Assembly: GCA_016714605.1 (NCBI GenBank)
Contig: JADKDL010000004.1
Span: 186,001-250,000 of the forward strand
Length of the DNA: 64,000 nucleotides
Source of the DNA: Bacteroidales bacterium
GTDB taxonomy: Bacteria > Bacteroidota > Bacteroidia > Bacteroidales > UBA1715
Direction of reading: 5' to 3'
The notes below the pieces were generated by a model that searched no databases, had not been told where the DNA came from, and saw nothing but the letters and a program-made list of their open reading frames with translations. The translations under genes were made by a program, and so were the position numbers. Below are positions 11,101 through 19,722 of the stretch, one piece after another (within the stretch, counting starts at the first letter, position 1; each line of letters starts with the position of its first letter).

Positions 11101-12282
11101 GAGAAATTTGCTCCGGCATTACAACCTATTTTATTTGGAATGTACGACCGAAAATCTACCATTGAAACCATCGAATCGGGCGGAGTACTAATCGTTAGCT
11201 ACGGCTTACTTGCTTCTGAGGCCGAACTATTAGCCTCAAAGAAGTGGAATGTTTATATACTTGACGAAGCTCATGCCATAAAAAATATAGCTACAAAACG
11301 TTCGCAGGTGGCTATGAGCATAGAAGCACAATTTAGAGTTGCTGCTACCGGAACGCCATTGCAAAATCATATGGGTGAACTTTGGAATTTATTTCAGTTT
11401 TTGAACCCTGGTTTGTTGGGTTCTCAGCAGTGGTTCAATGAACGATATGTAATTCCTATCGAAAAATCAAACAACGAGTTGGCGCGCCGTGCTTTGAAAG
11501 ATTTGATAAAACCATTTATACTCAGACGAACTAAAAATCAGGTATTGCACGATTTGCCCGAAAAAACCGAAATCACCCTATCTATCGATTTATCTACCGA
11601 AGAGCGTACGTTTTATGAGGCATTGCGTGTAAAAGCGTTGGCAGAAATTCAGAAGCTTGACAATACTACAAATTCAGGGGAGAAGCAAATGCGGGTATTG
11701 GCAGAAATTATGAAATTGCGGATGGCTTGCTGTCATTCGAGTTTGGCTAATAAAGAAATAAATCTAGAATCATCGAAACTGAAACGTTTAGAGGAGTTGG
11801 TTGAGCATCTTATAGAAAACGGACATAAGGCTTTGATATTTAGTCAGTTTATTGGGCATATCTCGCTTATTCGTGAAATGCTAGAAAGAAAAACCATTTC
11901 TTATGAATATTTAGATGGGTCTACCAGTCCCAAGGAACGCGAGGAACGAATAAAACGTTTTCAGCAAGGTAGTGCCGATTTGTTTCTTATCAGCTTAAAA
12001 GCAGGTGGAGTAGGACTCAATCTCACCGCTGCCGACTATGTGATACATACAGACCCATGGTGGAATCCGGCGGTAGAAGATCAGGCAAGCGATAGGGCTC
12101 ATAGAATTGGACAAACAAAACCGGTAACTATCTATAGACTTGTTACTAAAGATACTATTGAAGATAAAATAGTAGATTTGCACAAAAACAAACGCGATTT
12201 GGCAGATAGTTTACTTGAAGGTACCGAATCGGCTGCAAAAATTACTGCCGATGAATTAGTGAATTTATTGAAAACGTTTTAA
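8167..12282 (+). CDS. SNF2-family DEAD/DEAH helicase, 1371 aa
   Basis: The last 470 residues form a SNF2-type ATPase: motif I DDMGLGKT near residue 940, motif II DEAH near 1032, GTPLQN, then a helicase C-terminal lobe with GGVGLNLTAAD and DRAHRIGQT. These enzymes are ATP-driven double-stranded DNA or nucleoprotein translocases; bacterial members include RapA, which acts on RNA polymerase. The first 900 residues match no domain I know by eye and carry no signal peptide or membrane segment. Sampled lines of the first half are strongly AT-rich (22% G+C in one 60-base line at 8821), while the ATPase part is much less so (43% at 11041), which suggests a fused or recombined gene. A second SNF2 protein, about half as long in its N-terminal part, lies at 55008. 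The gene seems monocistronic. Role unknown. Confidence 0.85.
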   Translation: MKNNSYTQLFDNLNEDEKIVIEYVCFCFRAISVTSLYNVFTKAGVSRESGPKFTSQQIRDILLKTQNLELVVVQSPSSYVVRKDCRNHVLESLFARNKSLNLFVESFRVVYSLNANYFNSYWITNDMLISIYSLLNQAVLTGNQSFVNEQIERLNRLHVSRSINTPFIQIMSSNCMLIARAIRFDCISMLEERSISKAINDIVLFQFVNSADTGQVVEALNKSDKPFNEFQNIKLSYSFFSCDFNYVEKNGINTDYYWYSQFLKGVDISDKLKLLLAEQAIDFGSKQEFVYAGMLALIQIPQLLSQDKTKVSKVKSFIKNNSEIADYYPLGILCSCFSHMGKPNAAYLYKNEYRNNEIIISSNKFHFLLYSIGLYWLKADVNDLNELELCKIANNYQEKNNVYLEYETNNLLALVFKRNQYVERIETLKKQYGIVRCISDLYVPPSDWDLKLSMLSEFASKTKKKPTEATDERIVWLFDDKDHSIQPVLQKAQKNGTWTAGRNVALQKLKEMQVSCITEHDKKVIDNLKIYKDYYGTSYNWGENTLASLVGHPHIYNMKAPTVPIELEIEDIELIVEEKNGMCIFSFSESLFNRSTLVKQGTNKYKILHASEDLKQISEIIGEKLSVPLNAKPKVLETLKQLSSSIKINSPLVGEQTGAKRVEASLNLYIHLLPLGNGIKADLFVKPLDPEPPYLRPAEGLKKITGHSGDLHIWTERNFPAEQKSVELLMERCPVFASQAMSDFSASFDDPTECLQVLSEFKDAIDLATVEWPRGQKIAIKSKLSIDNFSLRLKKQNNWFDLQGDVAIDDEQVISLVKMMQLLDTAKNRFVEIEPGVFIELEKHFIRQLEYLKTVADVNTKLIKLHPLAAVSNAGLFDSVGSFTADKEWSSFIKKVKKTEKTEYSLPKGIEAELRPYQEEGYRWLRKMADWGTGACLADDMGLGKTLQCIALLVSRMSEGPSLVIAPTSVCRNWIAEIEKFAPALQPILFGMYDRKSTIETIESGGVLIVSYGLLASEAELLASKKWNVYILDEAHAIKNIATKRSQVAMSIEAQFRVAATGTPLQNHMGELWNLFQFLNPGLLGSQQWFNERYVIPIEKSNNELARRALKDLIKPFILRRTKNQVLHDLPEKTEITLSIDLSTEERTFYEALRVKALAEIQKLDNTTNSGEKQMRVLAEIMKLRMACCHSSLANKEINLESSKLKRLEELVEHLIENGHKALIFSQFIGHISLIREMLERKTISYEYLDGSTSPKEREERIKRFQQGSADLFLISLKAGGVGLNLTAADYVIHTDPWWNPAVEDQASDRAHRIGQTKPVTIYRLVTKDTIEDKIVDLHKNKRDLADSLLEGTESAAKITADELVNLLKTF

Positions 12283-12370
12283 TGAGTAATCTTTTTAGAA
12301 GTACTTTTCACTTTCATTTTTTCATTACAGTAAAATAATGTATTTTCGCAAAAAAAATTGATTTATATAT

Positions 12371-13471
12371 ATGGGATTGAAGTGTGGTATTGTAGGTTTA
12401 CCAAATGTTGGAAAATCTACCCTTTTTAATTGTTTGACAAATGCAAAAGCACAAGCTGCAAATTTTCCGTTTTGTACAATAGAACCTAATATTGGTATGA
12501 TTACCGTACCAGATTCTAGATTAAATGCACTGGAAAAAATTGTTATACCTGAGCGAGTTATGCCCGCTACTGTTGAAATTGTTGATATAGCTGGTCTTGT
12601 AAAAGGAGCAAGCAAAGGTGAAGGCTTAGGAAATAAGTTTTTGGCTAATATTAGAGAAACAGATGCTATAATTCATGTTTTGAGATGTTTCGATAATGAA
12701 AATATAGTTCATGTTGATGGTTCAATAAATCCGGTTAGAGATAAAGAAACAATTGATGCTGAATTGCAGCTTAAAGATTTGGAAACAGTAGAGTCTAGAT
12801 TAGGTAAGGTTAAAAAACAAGCAGAAACCGGTGGCGATAAAGATGCTAAAAAAATGTATGATGTGCTGATTAAAGCTCAAACTCATTTATCTGCCGGCAA
12901 ATCTATTAGAAGTATGGATTTAACTGAAAATGAATTGATTGCTATTAAAGAATTGCAATTACTCACTGCTAAACCAGTATTATATCTTTGCAATGTTGAC
13001 GAAAGTGGACTAAAGCAAGAAAATGATCATGTAAAAGCTGTTCGTGCATCAATATCCGATGAAGGAGCAGAAATTCTAATGTTAGCTACTGCTGCCGAAG
13101 CCGAAATAGCTGAGTTTGAGACCGTGGAAGAAAGAGAATTGTTTTTGGCAGATTTAGGTCTTTCAGAACCAGGGGTAAACAAACTAATTCGTTCAGGATA
13201 TGGCTTGTTAAACCTTGAAACATATTTTACTGCCGGTGTTAAAGAAGTGAGAGCTTGGACCTACCCAAAAGGCTCACTTGCACCACAAGCCGCAGGTGTA
13301 ATTCATTCAGATTTTGAACGTGGTTTTATAAAGGCAGAGGTTATTAAGTTCGATGACTTTATAAAATACGGCAGTGAAGCAGCGGTAAAAGAAGCCGGTA
13401 AAATGAGTATGGAAGGTAAAGAATACGTTGTGCAAGATGGTGATATTATGGACTTTAAATTTAATGTTTAG
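12371..13471 (+). CDS. ychF: Redox-regulated ribosome-binding ATPase YchF (OLA1 family)
   Basis: At 366 residues it has the normal YchF length. It shows the P-loop GLPNVGKST near residue 8, the switch region DIAGLVKGAS, and NVDE in place of the usual NKxD base-recognition motif, the hallmark of this Obg-like family that prefers ATP. The C-terminal TGS domain contains TYFTAG and AWTYPKG. The protein binds the ribosome and is linked to translation quality and oxidative stress. It is followed by a strong terminator, so it ends its transcription unit. Confidence 0.95.
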   Translation: MGLKCGIVGLPNVGKSTLFNCLTNAKAQAANFPFCTIEPNIGMITVPDSRLNALEKIVIPERVMPATVEIVDIAGLVKGASKGEGLGNKFLANIRETDAIIHVLRCFDNENIVHVDGSINPVRDKETIDAELQLKDLETVESRLGKVKKQAETGGDKDAKKMYDVLIKAQTHLSAGKSIRSMDLTENELIAIKELQLLTAKPVLYLCNVDESGLKQENDHVKAVRASISDEGAEILMLATAAEAEIAEFETVEERELFLADLGLSEPGVNKLIRSGYGLLNLETYFTAGVKEVRAWTYPKGSLAPQAAGVIHSDFERGFIKAEVIKFDDFIKYGSEAAVKEAGKMSMEGKEYVVQDGDIMDFKFNV

Positions 13472-13483
13472 AAATTAAAATAT

Positions 13484-13521
13484 AAAGCAAAGCCGTTTAT
13501 TATAAACGGCTTTGCTTTTTT
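13484..13521 (+). terminator. Rho-independent terminator after ychF
   Basis: A perfect 16-bp stem (13484-13499 with 13503-13518) with a 3-base loop is followed by a T run. It contains AAGCAAAGCCG and its complement. Confidence 0.9.
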
Positions 13522-13551
13522 AATATAATAACTACCTAAAATAGATTATAT

Positions 13552-14079
13552 ATGTTTACATATCCATATCCAAGACCAATGTTTACTACAGATTGTATGG
13601 TTTTCAACTTTATTGGAGATGATATCTTGTTGCTTCTAATAGAAAGAGGACATGAACCTTTTAAAGGGTTTTGGGCCACCCCGGGTGGATTTATGGAAAT
13701 GGATGAATTGCCTGAACACTGTGCTGTTAGAGAATTAAAAGAAGAGACAGGTATAGAAATTGACAAAGTTTATTTTTCCTCACTAGGAGCTAGTGTAGAA
13801 AGAGACCCTCGCGGACGGTTACTTTCTGCATTCTATTTTACTTTACTTAACAATCATAATTGCAATGCAATTGCTGGTGATGATGCTAAAGCTCTAGCAT
13901 GGTTTTCTATAAAAGAATTACCAAAATGTGCTACAGACCATGAACAGCAAATAATCACAGCGGTTCAGCACATTTATGAAAATACTATTTTTAATTCTTC
14001 AAATTTTAATTCATTATTTTCAAATTTTTCTCAATCAGATATTGAAAAAATTGCAAAAATATGTAAAGAAATTCTTTGA
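13552..14079 (+). CDS. Nudix hydrolase
   Basis: The 175-residue protein carries a complete Nudix box: GG at about 43-44 followed by Glu, then RELKEETGI, matching GX5EX7REUXEEXGU. The box binds divalent metal and cleaves nucleoside diphosphates linked to another group. The N-terminal YPYPRPMFTTD resembles ADP-ribose-pyrophosphatase-like or NrtR-like Nudix proteins of Bacteroidota. However, there is no long C-terminal DNA-binding domain here; the last 40 residues are Ser/Asn/Phe-rich. Substrate is unknown. It follows the ychF terminator and so probably has its own promoter. Confidence 0.85.
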   Translation: MFTYPYPRPMFTTDCMVFNFIGDDILLLLIERGHEPFKGFWATPGGFMEMDELPEHCAVRELKEETGIEIDKVYFSSLGASVERDPRGRLLSAFYFTLLNNHNCNAIAGDDAKALAWFSIKELPKCATDHEQQIITAVQHIYENTIFNSSNFNSLFSNFSQSDIEKIAKICKEIL

Positions 14080-14253
14080 AATAATAATATTATGTTAAAT
14101 AGAAAATGAGTATTTTACTTGAATTTTTACTTTAATGTGTATTTATTAATGAATTGTTTTTCAGTGAAATAATTAATATAAAATAGGTGGGTGTATTTCT
14201 TTTAATTTTATATCTTGAGTTTTATAACTATATCTTAATTTATCATTTGTGTT

Positions 14254-14307
14254 ACACTTGATTCTGAAATGATTAAATAATGCATATATCATTTCAGAAT
14301 CAAGTGT
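14254..14307. terminator. Bidirectional terminator or long hairpin
   Basis: A perfect 20-bp inverted repeat (14254-14273 with 14288-14307) with a 14-base loop lies between two converging genes. It is followed by TTTTATT on the plus strand. The U run is weak for such a long stem, so the terminator role is likely but not certain. Confidence 0.7.
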
Positions 14308-14332
14308 GTTTTATTAATTTAATATTTTTTCA

Positions 14333-16621
14333 TTATTTATATATCTCATAATCATAATATTTAGAATAAATCATATCTAAAATAGAAGATATATCATCAG
14401 ATAATTTATTTTTAGAGTAACTATATTTAATTTTTTCTTCAACATTACCATAAGAGAAGTGCTCAATCAAAACGTTTTTCTTTTCTATTGTCATTTTCAA
14501 ATATTGCTCATCGTCTGTTGAGTTAAAAAAGATAAAATTTCCGGATAGAGGCAAATTATTGCTGTAAGTGCCAGTATACCAAACAGATTCATCTTGTTTA
14601 TACGTTGTAATTATTCCTGAAATATTAAAAGAATAATCTTCATCTTGTTTTACTTTATATTTCAATTCCTTAATAGTACCATTATCGTAATATGTCTCTA
14701 CCCTAATAGAATCATCATTTATAACTTTTTCTTTTGATGTTACAATACCCGAATTGTAATAAATACTTTCTTTCAATTGGCTATTTTCGTAGGTTTCAAC
14801 GCTTTCAACAGCTCCATCATAATTATACTCATAAACAGAGCCTGAAATAACCATATCAGACTCATATATACATGTTCCTATGATATTGTTTTCGGAGTCG
14901 AAATAATTTGTTTCTCCATGTTTTAATCCATTTAAATAGGTTTCTTGTTTATATAATATACCATAATTATAATAGCTACTTATTCCATTAAGTTCATTGT
15001 TTTTATAATTTAATTCGGAGATTAGTGTCTTATCGGAGCTATAGTAATCGTCGGAAAATGATTTTTCTAAGCCATTTTTCATTCCATCTTTGTATTCTGT
15101 AATAGATGTAATGCTATTGTTGTAATAGCTTAGAGTTACATAATTACCATTAAACGGTTCATTGTTTTTCATAGTCCATTCCCATTTAAGAATATTATCT
15201 ATAAAAAAACATTTGCCATTAGATCTTAAGCAATATAGAGTATCAGTACCTTGAAATACAAAATGTTCAGTTATAGAATTGTCTACGTATACCTTTTTTT
15301 CAGTTATTGTATCTTCGTTAAAAAGAAATTCAACTCCATTTGTTACATAGTTAACTTGAGTATACTCACCAATTTGTTGTCCTTTTTTATTGTAATAGGT
15401 TGTTTTAAAGTTTTCTAAAGAATCATATAATATTGTAGCTTTCAATTTTTTGTTAGAATAAAAACTTTTATCAGAGAAATTAGTACAGTTTCTATATTCG
15501 GTAAGTATGTCATCTTGCATTTCTAATCCATTGCATTTTCTCCCATTTTCGTATTGCATTTTATAGAGAACTTTTCCAGTGCTATCGTTCTCAATAACTT
15601 CACCATGGATATTGCCCTGAGAATAAGGAATTTTCTTTTTCTCAATTCCATTAGCATAATAAGTTATGGCCAATCCATCTTCTATTCCATTTTTATATTC
15701 AATAATTGATTCAATAATATCAGTTTTATTATATAAATCATCATAGGCATAAGAATACAATTTTCCACTGAAAGGAACATCGTTTTTCATTTGTAGGGAA
15801 TCTATTTTTTTTCCATTCTTTCCATAGTAATCAATCTTATCTATCGATGAATTTTCAAAGTAACTAGATGAATAAGACTCTTCTGCAAAATGTTCAATAT
15901 ATAATAGTCTACCTTTTTTATCATAATTTTTTCTAGGTGAAGTAAACTTATTGTTTTTAATTGAAACTAAGCTTTTCACTGTCATAGGATTATAAAAATA
16001 ATCAACAAAAATTCCTTCAACAATAGAATCTGTTGCGAAGTGAGTGAGTAAATTACCAATTTCTATACCTTCTTGATTATAAAATAATGTTTTTACTAAT
16101 TCTTCAGTTGTAGGAAATGTTTCGATTTTTGCTTTAGTACCTCCAAACATATCAATAATTTGTATTCTACTAGGTTCACCATTTTTGTATTCTGTTAGAA
16201 TTCTATAATTATCATAGGTAGTGAAAAATGTACCACTATCTTGAATATTGCTATTATACATGCCTCTACATAGTTCTGTTCCATCTTCTTCATACCATAT
16301 CGTTTCTCCGTCATAACTTCCATTGTTTAATTGTGAAATCTGACTTACTTTACCACTTTTATAATACCATGTAGTTTTACCGTCTATAATCTCATTTGTG
16401 GGAGATAGGATATAACCTTCGCATTGCAATTCTCCAGTTATATAAAAATCTTTGAAGTAATATTTACCTTCTATTTGAGTCATTGGTAATCTGTAATATA
16501 CCGCTTCTGATTTTGCAACTGTATCCCATAAATCATTAAAAAATACGGTGTCGTTTTGACTTATTGCAAATTGATGAATTATTAATGTTAGAAATAATAG
16601 AATTTTGTTTTTCGATTTCAT
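14333..16621 (-). CDS. Secreted YwqK/MORN-type repeat protein, 762 aa
   Basis: A signal peptide (residues 1-21, ending FAISQ) precedes a long series of degenerate repeats of about 20-25 residues built on patterns such as YKNGxxxG, YYNG and YYxSGKxxxxxxY. This is the pattern annotated as MORN-repeat variant or 'YwqK family antitoxin' proteins. Despite that name no toxin gene is adjacent, and in Bacteroidota these are usually large secreted or surface proteins of unknown role. The repeats run almost the whole length and no catalytic domain is visible. The coding sequence is very AT-rich. A perfect inverted repeat and a -7 box lie upstream at 16701-16728. Confidence 0.75.
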   Translation of the reverse strand: MKSKNKILLFLTLIIHQFAISQNDTVFFNDLWDTVAKSEAVYYRLPMTQIEGKYYFKDFYITGELQCEGYILSPTNEIIDGKTTWYYKSGKVSQISQLNNGSYDGETIWYEEDGTELCRGMYNSNIQDSGTFFTTYDNYRILTEYKNGEPSRIQIIDMFGGTKAKIETFPTTEELVKTLFYNQEGIEIGNLLTHFATDSIVEGIFVDYFYNPMTVKSLVSIKNNKFTSPRKNYDKKGRLLYIEHFAEESYSSSYFENSSIDKIDYYGKNGKKIDSLQMKNDVPFSGKLYSYAYDDLYNKTDIIESIIEYKNGIEDGLAITYYANGIEKKKIPYSQGNIHGEVIENDSTGKVLYKMQYENGRKCNGLEMQDDILTEYRNCTNFSDKSFYSNKKLKATILYDSLENFKTTYYNKKGQQIGEYTQVNYVTNGVEFLFNEDTITEKKVYVDNSITEHFVFQGTDTLYCLRSNGKCFFIDNILKWEWTMKNNEPFNGNYVTLSYYNNSITSITEYKDGMKNGLEKSFSDDYYSSDKTLISELNYKNNELNGISSYYNYGILYKQETYLNGLKHGETNYFDSENNIIGTCIYESDMVISGSVYEYNYDGAVESVETYENSQLKESIYYNSGIVTSKEKVINDDSIRVETYYDNGTIKELKYKVKQDEDYSFNISGIITTYKQDESVWYTGTYSNNLPLSGNFIFFNSTDDEQYLKMTIEKKNVLIEHFSYGNVEEKIKYSYSKNKLSDDISSILDMIYSKYYDYEIYK

Positions 16622-17016
16622 TTTTTTTATTGTTTTAAATTTATCTTCTTTTATAGTTTTATATACTAATGGTTTTATGAATTTTCACTTGTATTTTTAC
16701 GTTGCAAAAGTAAGTGTTATTTTGCAACGAAATAAATTATTATATACTTCAATTTAATATTTTTTACCTAATGAATTTTGTTAATTAATCATTTATTAAC
16801 ATTCAAAAAATAAAGCTTATATGTATACTTTAGTCGAAAAAATTTAATACTATATTTGTTATCTTTACAGAAATATCACAAAAAAAGGTTAAAATTTTTG
16901 TGTGTATTGAAAATGAGTTTAATCTGAGAAATATACTATGCAACAGAAGTAGATATTTTTTGAGCATCTGTTGATAATGGAGAAATAAACAATTTTAAAA
17001 ATAAAAAAATAAAAAC
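16622..17016. other. Divergent intergenic region, 395 bases
   Basis: It separates the YwqK-type gene (minus) from the small lipoprotein gene (plus). Apart from the inverted repeat at 16701-16728 it is very AT-rich, with no ORF or RNA gene that I can recognise. Confidence 0.5.
16701..16728 (-). promoter_or_regulatory. Inverted repeat overlapping a candidate promoter
   Basis: GTTGCAAAA (16701-16709) and TTTTGCAAC (16720-16728) form a perfect 9-bp inverted repeat with a 10-base spacer. On the minus strand the sequence TACTTTTG (16705-16712) fits the TAnnTTTG -7 box for the gene that starts at 16621. A dyad over the promoter could be an operator; this is inference from position and symmetry only. 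Confidence 0.45.
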
Positions 17017-17241
17017 ATGAAAATTCTAATAGCTTTATTTATTTTAGTGAATATCACGTTCTTTCAAGCTTGTACTACAATTGAGTGTGCTAATTGTAGA
17101 ACTGTAGTTGAAGATTCTAATGGCAATATAATTAAAGATAATGAAACTCCGGTTGAATATTGTAGCCTTGAGCTAAGTGAAAAGGAAAGTGAAGAACCAG
17201 TTACTTTAGATGGCAAAACATCGTATTGGCTTTGTGAATAA
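17017..17241 (+). CDS. Small putative lipoprotein, 74 aa
   Basis: The N-terminus MKILIALFILVNITFFQAC is a lipoprotein signal peptide with a plausible lipobox ending at Cys19. The mature part has CxxC (CANC) and two more cysteines and is acidic. No family was recognised. A long leader (about 395 bases to the next gene) and a following hairpin make it a stand-alone unit. It could be a small outer-membrane lipoprotein. Confidence 0.6.
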   Translation: MKILIALFILVNITFFQACTTIECANCRTVVEDSNGNIIKDNETPVEYCSLELSEKESEEPVTLDGKTSYWLCE

Positions 17242-17272
17242 TTTTAGCAATATTTTTTAAGCATATAACAAT

Positions 17273-17303
17273 AAAAAAGGCTACCTATTGGGCAGCCTTT
17301 TTT
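17273..17303. terminator. Bidirectional terminator between the lipoprotein gene and rocD
   Basis: A stem of about 13 bp (AAAAAAGGCTACC with GGCAGCCTTTTTT, one mismatch) around the loop TATT is flanked by A and T runs, serving both converging genes. Confidence 0.8.
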
Positions 17304-17323
17304 ATTATGGTAATATAGATTTT

Positions 17324-18538
17324 CTAAAATTGATTAAAAGTCTTCTTGATGATTTCAACACATTCCATAATTTGTGTTTCGTTTATAACCAAAGGAGGTG
17401 CAAAACGAACAATATGTTGATGTGTAGGTTTAGCTAAAAGGCCATTTTCTTTAAGAGCTAAACAGAAATCCCAAGCAGTTTTTCCGTTATGCGGCTTGAT
17501 AACCACAGCATTAAGTAGACCTTTACCTCTGATTAATTCAATCATTGGGTGTTTTATTTTTGCCAACTCATCTCGGAAAAGTTTACCGAGTTTTTCAGAA
17601 TTCTCAGCAAGTTTTTCATCTTTAACCACTTGAAGGGCAGCTATAGTAACTTTAGCTGCAATTGGGTTACCACCGTATGTTGAGCCATGTTCTCCTGGTT
17701 TAATGCATAACATGATATCGTCATTAGCAAGTACACAAGAAACTGGAAATGCACCTCCAGAGATAGCTTTACCAAGTATTAAAATATCCGGTTTAACATC
17801 TTCATGGTCGCAAGCAAGCATTTTTCCGGTACGAGCAATACCCGACTGAATTTCATCGGCAATGAATAATACATTTTTAGATTTGCAAAGTTCATAAGCT
17901 TTTTTCAAATATCCGTCTGCAGGTACATAAACCCCAGCTTCACCTTGAATAGGTTCTACCAAAAATCCTGCAACATCAGGGTCTTGTAGTGCTTTTTCAA
18001 GAGCCGGTATGTCATTATAAGGTACTGTTACAAATCCAGGTGTATATGGTCCAAATCCTGCATAAGAATCCGGATCTGTAGACATTGATATTATGGTAAT
18101 AGTTCTTCCGTGAAAATTATTCTCGCAAACTACGATTTTCGCTTTTTGGTCGGCAATACCTTTTTTCATATATGCCCATTTACGGCAAAGCTTAAGAGCT
18201 GTTTCATCGGCTTCTGCACCCGAGTTCATTGGTAGCACCTTATCATAACCAAAATATTTGGTTACATACTCCTCAAATTCGCCCAAAGAACTGTTGAAAA
18301 ATGCTCTTGATGTCAACGTAAGCTTCTTTGATTGTTCAATCATTGCTCCAACTATTTTTGGATGGCAATGTCCTTGATTTACTGCAGAGTAAGCTGAAAG
18401 GAAATCGAAATATCTTTTTCCTTCTACATCCCATAAATAAACTCCTTCACCTCGATCTAAAACTACAGGTAGCGGATGGTAGTTGTGTGCACCATACTTA
18501 TGCTCTCTGTCCATGTACTGTTGTGGTGTCATTGACAT
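17324..18538 (-). CDS. rocD: Ornithine--oxo-acid aminotransferase
   Basis: The 404-residue protein is a fold-type I, class III PLP aminotransferase. It shows NSGAEADETALKLCRKW (cofactor phosphate region), NNFHGRT, the DEIQSG motif whose Asp contacts the pyridine nitrogen, and the Schiff-base lysine in LGKAISGG. The N-terminal YGAHNYHPLPVVL is typical of ornithine aminotransferase. The enzyme converts ornithine and 2-oxoglutarate into glutamate semialdehyde and glutamate, linking arginine and proline metabolism. No other arginine-pathway gene is adjacent. Confidence 0.93.
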   Translation of the reverse strand: MSMTPQQYMDREHKYGAHNYHPLPVVLDRGEGVYLWDVEGKRYFDFLSAYSAVNQGHCHPKIVGAMIEQSKKLTLTSRAFFNSSLGEFEEYVTKYFGYDKVLPMNSGAEADETALKLCRKWAYMKKGIADQKAKIVVCENNFHGRTITIISMSTDPDSYAGFGPYTPGFVTVPYNDIPALEKALQDPDVAGFLVEPIQGEAGVYVPADGYLKKAYELCKSKNVLFIADEIQSGIARTGKMLACDHEDVKPDILILGKAISGGAFPVSCVLANDDIMLCIKPGEHGSTYGGNPIAAKVTIAALQVVKDEKLAENSEKLGKLFRDELAKIKHPMIELIRGKGLLNAVVIKPHNGKTAWDFCLALKENGLLAKPTHQHIVRFAPPLVINETQIMECVEIIKKTFNQF

Positions 18539-18713
18539 AATTCAGATAATACTTTAAATGTGAGTTATTATTTTAAAAAATTGTTTGCTAAATTATTATA
18601 TTTAATAGGTAAATGCAATATATATTTTACTTAATTATAATGTTTATTATTTTTTAATAATAAACATTAATTGTCTGTAATTATAATTATCACTTTTGAG
18701 GTGTTTACAAAAC

Positions 18714-19707
18714 TTATCTCAAACTTTCTGATAAAATTTTAAATTCCATAGAAGGTGAAATTTTTTCGTACAGAACATTGTAAACAGCTTGGCATATTGG
18801 CATTTCTACATTATAATTTTGATTTATTTGATAAATGCAATTTACTCCGTAATATCCTTCTGCTATCATACTCATTTCTAGTTCAGCAGACTTTACCGTA
18901 TATCCTTTGCCTATCATAGCACCAAAGGTTCTATTTCTACTAAATTGCGAATATGCGGTTACTAATAAATCTCCTAAATACGCTGAGTCGTTTATGTCTC
19001 TTTGCGTTTTGGAAACAGTATTTATAAATCTTCCAATTTCTTGAATCGCATTTGATATTAATACCGATGTAAAATTATCGCCATAACCTAAACCATGACA
19101 AATACCTGCTGCTAATGCCATTACATTTTTCAGTACCGCAGAATATTCTATTCCTATAATATCATCACTAATTGATGTTTTTATATAGAAGGAGGTTAAT
19201 AATTTTGCTGTTTCTGTTGCTAAATCATAATTTGTTGATGCAATAGTAAGATATGAAAGTCTGCCGAGTGCTACTTCTTCAGCATGACATGGATCTGCAA
19301 TTGCTGCAATATTTTTGTAATTGATTGCAAATTTTTTTATGCAAATATTCACTAATTAGGAGGTTCTCATCTGGTACAATTCCCTTTATAGCGGTTACAA
19401 TTTTTTTATTAGTTAAATCAACCGTAATTGTTTCGCAAAGGTTTTTCACGAATTTTGAAGGTACGCAAAAAAGTATAATATCAGCCTCTTCAATAGCTTG
19501 ATTGATATCTGAATAGACTTGTAATTTGTTGGTGTCAAATTTTATATCAGAAAGGTAAATATGATTACGTTTTTGTTTCCTGAGACTTTCAATAATTGAC
19601 TCTTCACGAATATACCAATTAAGTTTTGGTGTATTTTCATGTAAAAGTTTGGCTAGTGCAGTAGCCCAACTACCGCTTCCTATTAAAGTAATATTTTTAC
19701 CTGACAT
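18714..19707 (-). CDS. gpsA: Glycerol-3-phosphate dehydrogenase [NAD(P)+], with frameshift
   Basis: Two overlapping reading frames make one protein. The first (19279-19707) has the Rossmann motif GSGSWATALAKLL and the IKGIVPDE region. The second (18714-19352) continues with ADPCHAEEVALGR, EYSAVLKNVMALAAG (catalytic Lys) and NFTSVLI. They join at a run of seven A on the coding strand (T7 at 19332-19338): removing one A restores ...LHKK-FAINYKN.... GpsA makes sn-glycerol 3-phosphate for phospholipids and is rarely dispensable, so a sequencing indel is more likely than gene loss. It lies 15 bases after lysS on the same strand, suggesting an operon. Confidence 0.88.
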
Positions 19708-19722
19708 TTTATATTTTAAGTA

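Noticed and set aside
14333..16621. Toxin-antitoxin system based on the YwqK name
   Set aside because: No toxin gene is adjacent and the protein is large and secreted; the name comes only from the repeat family.
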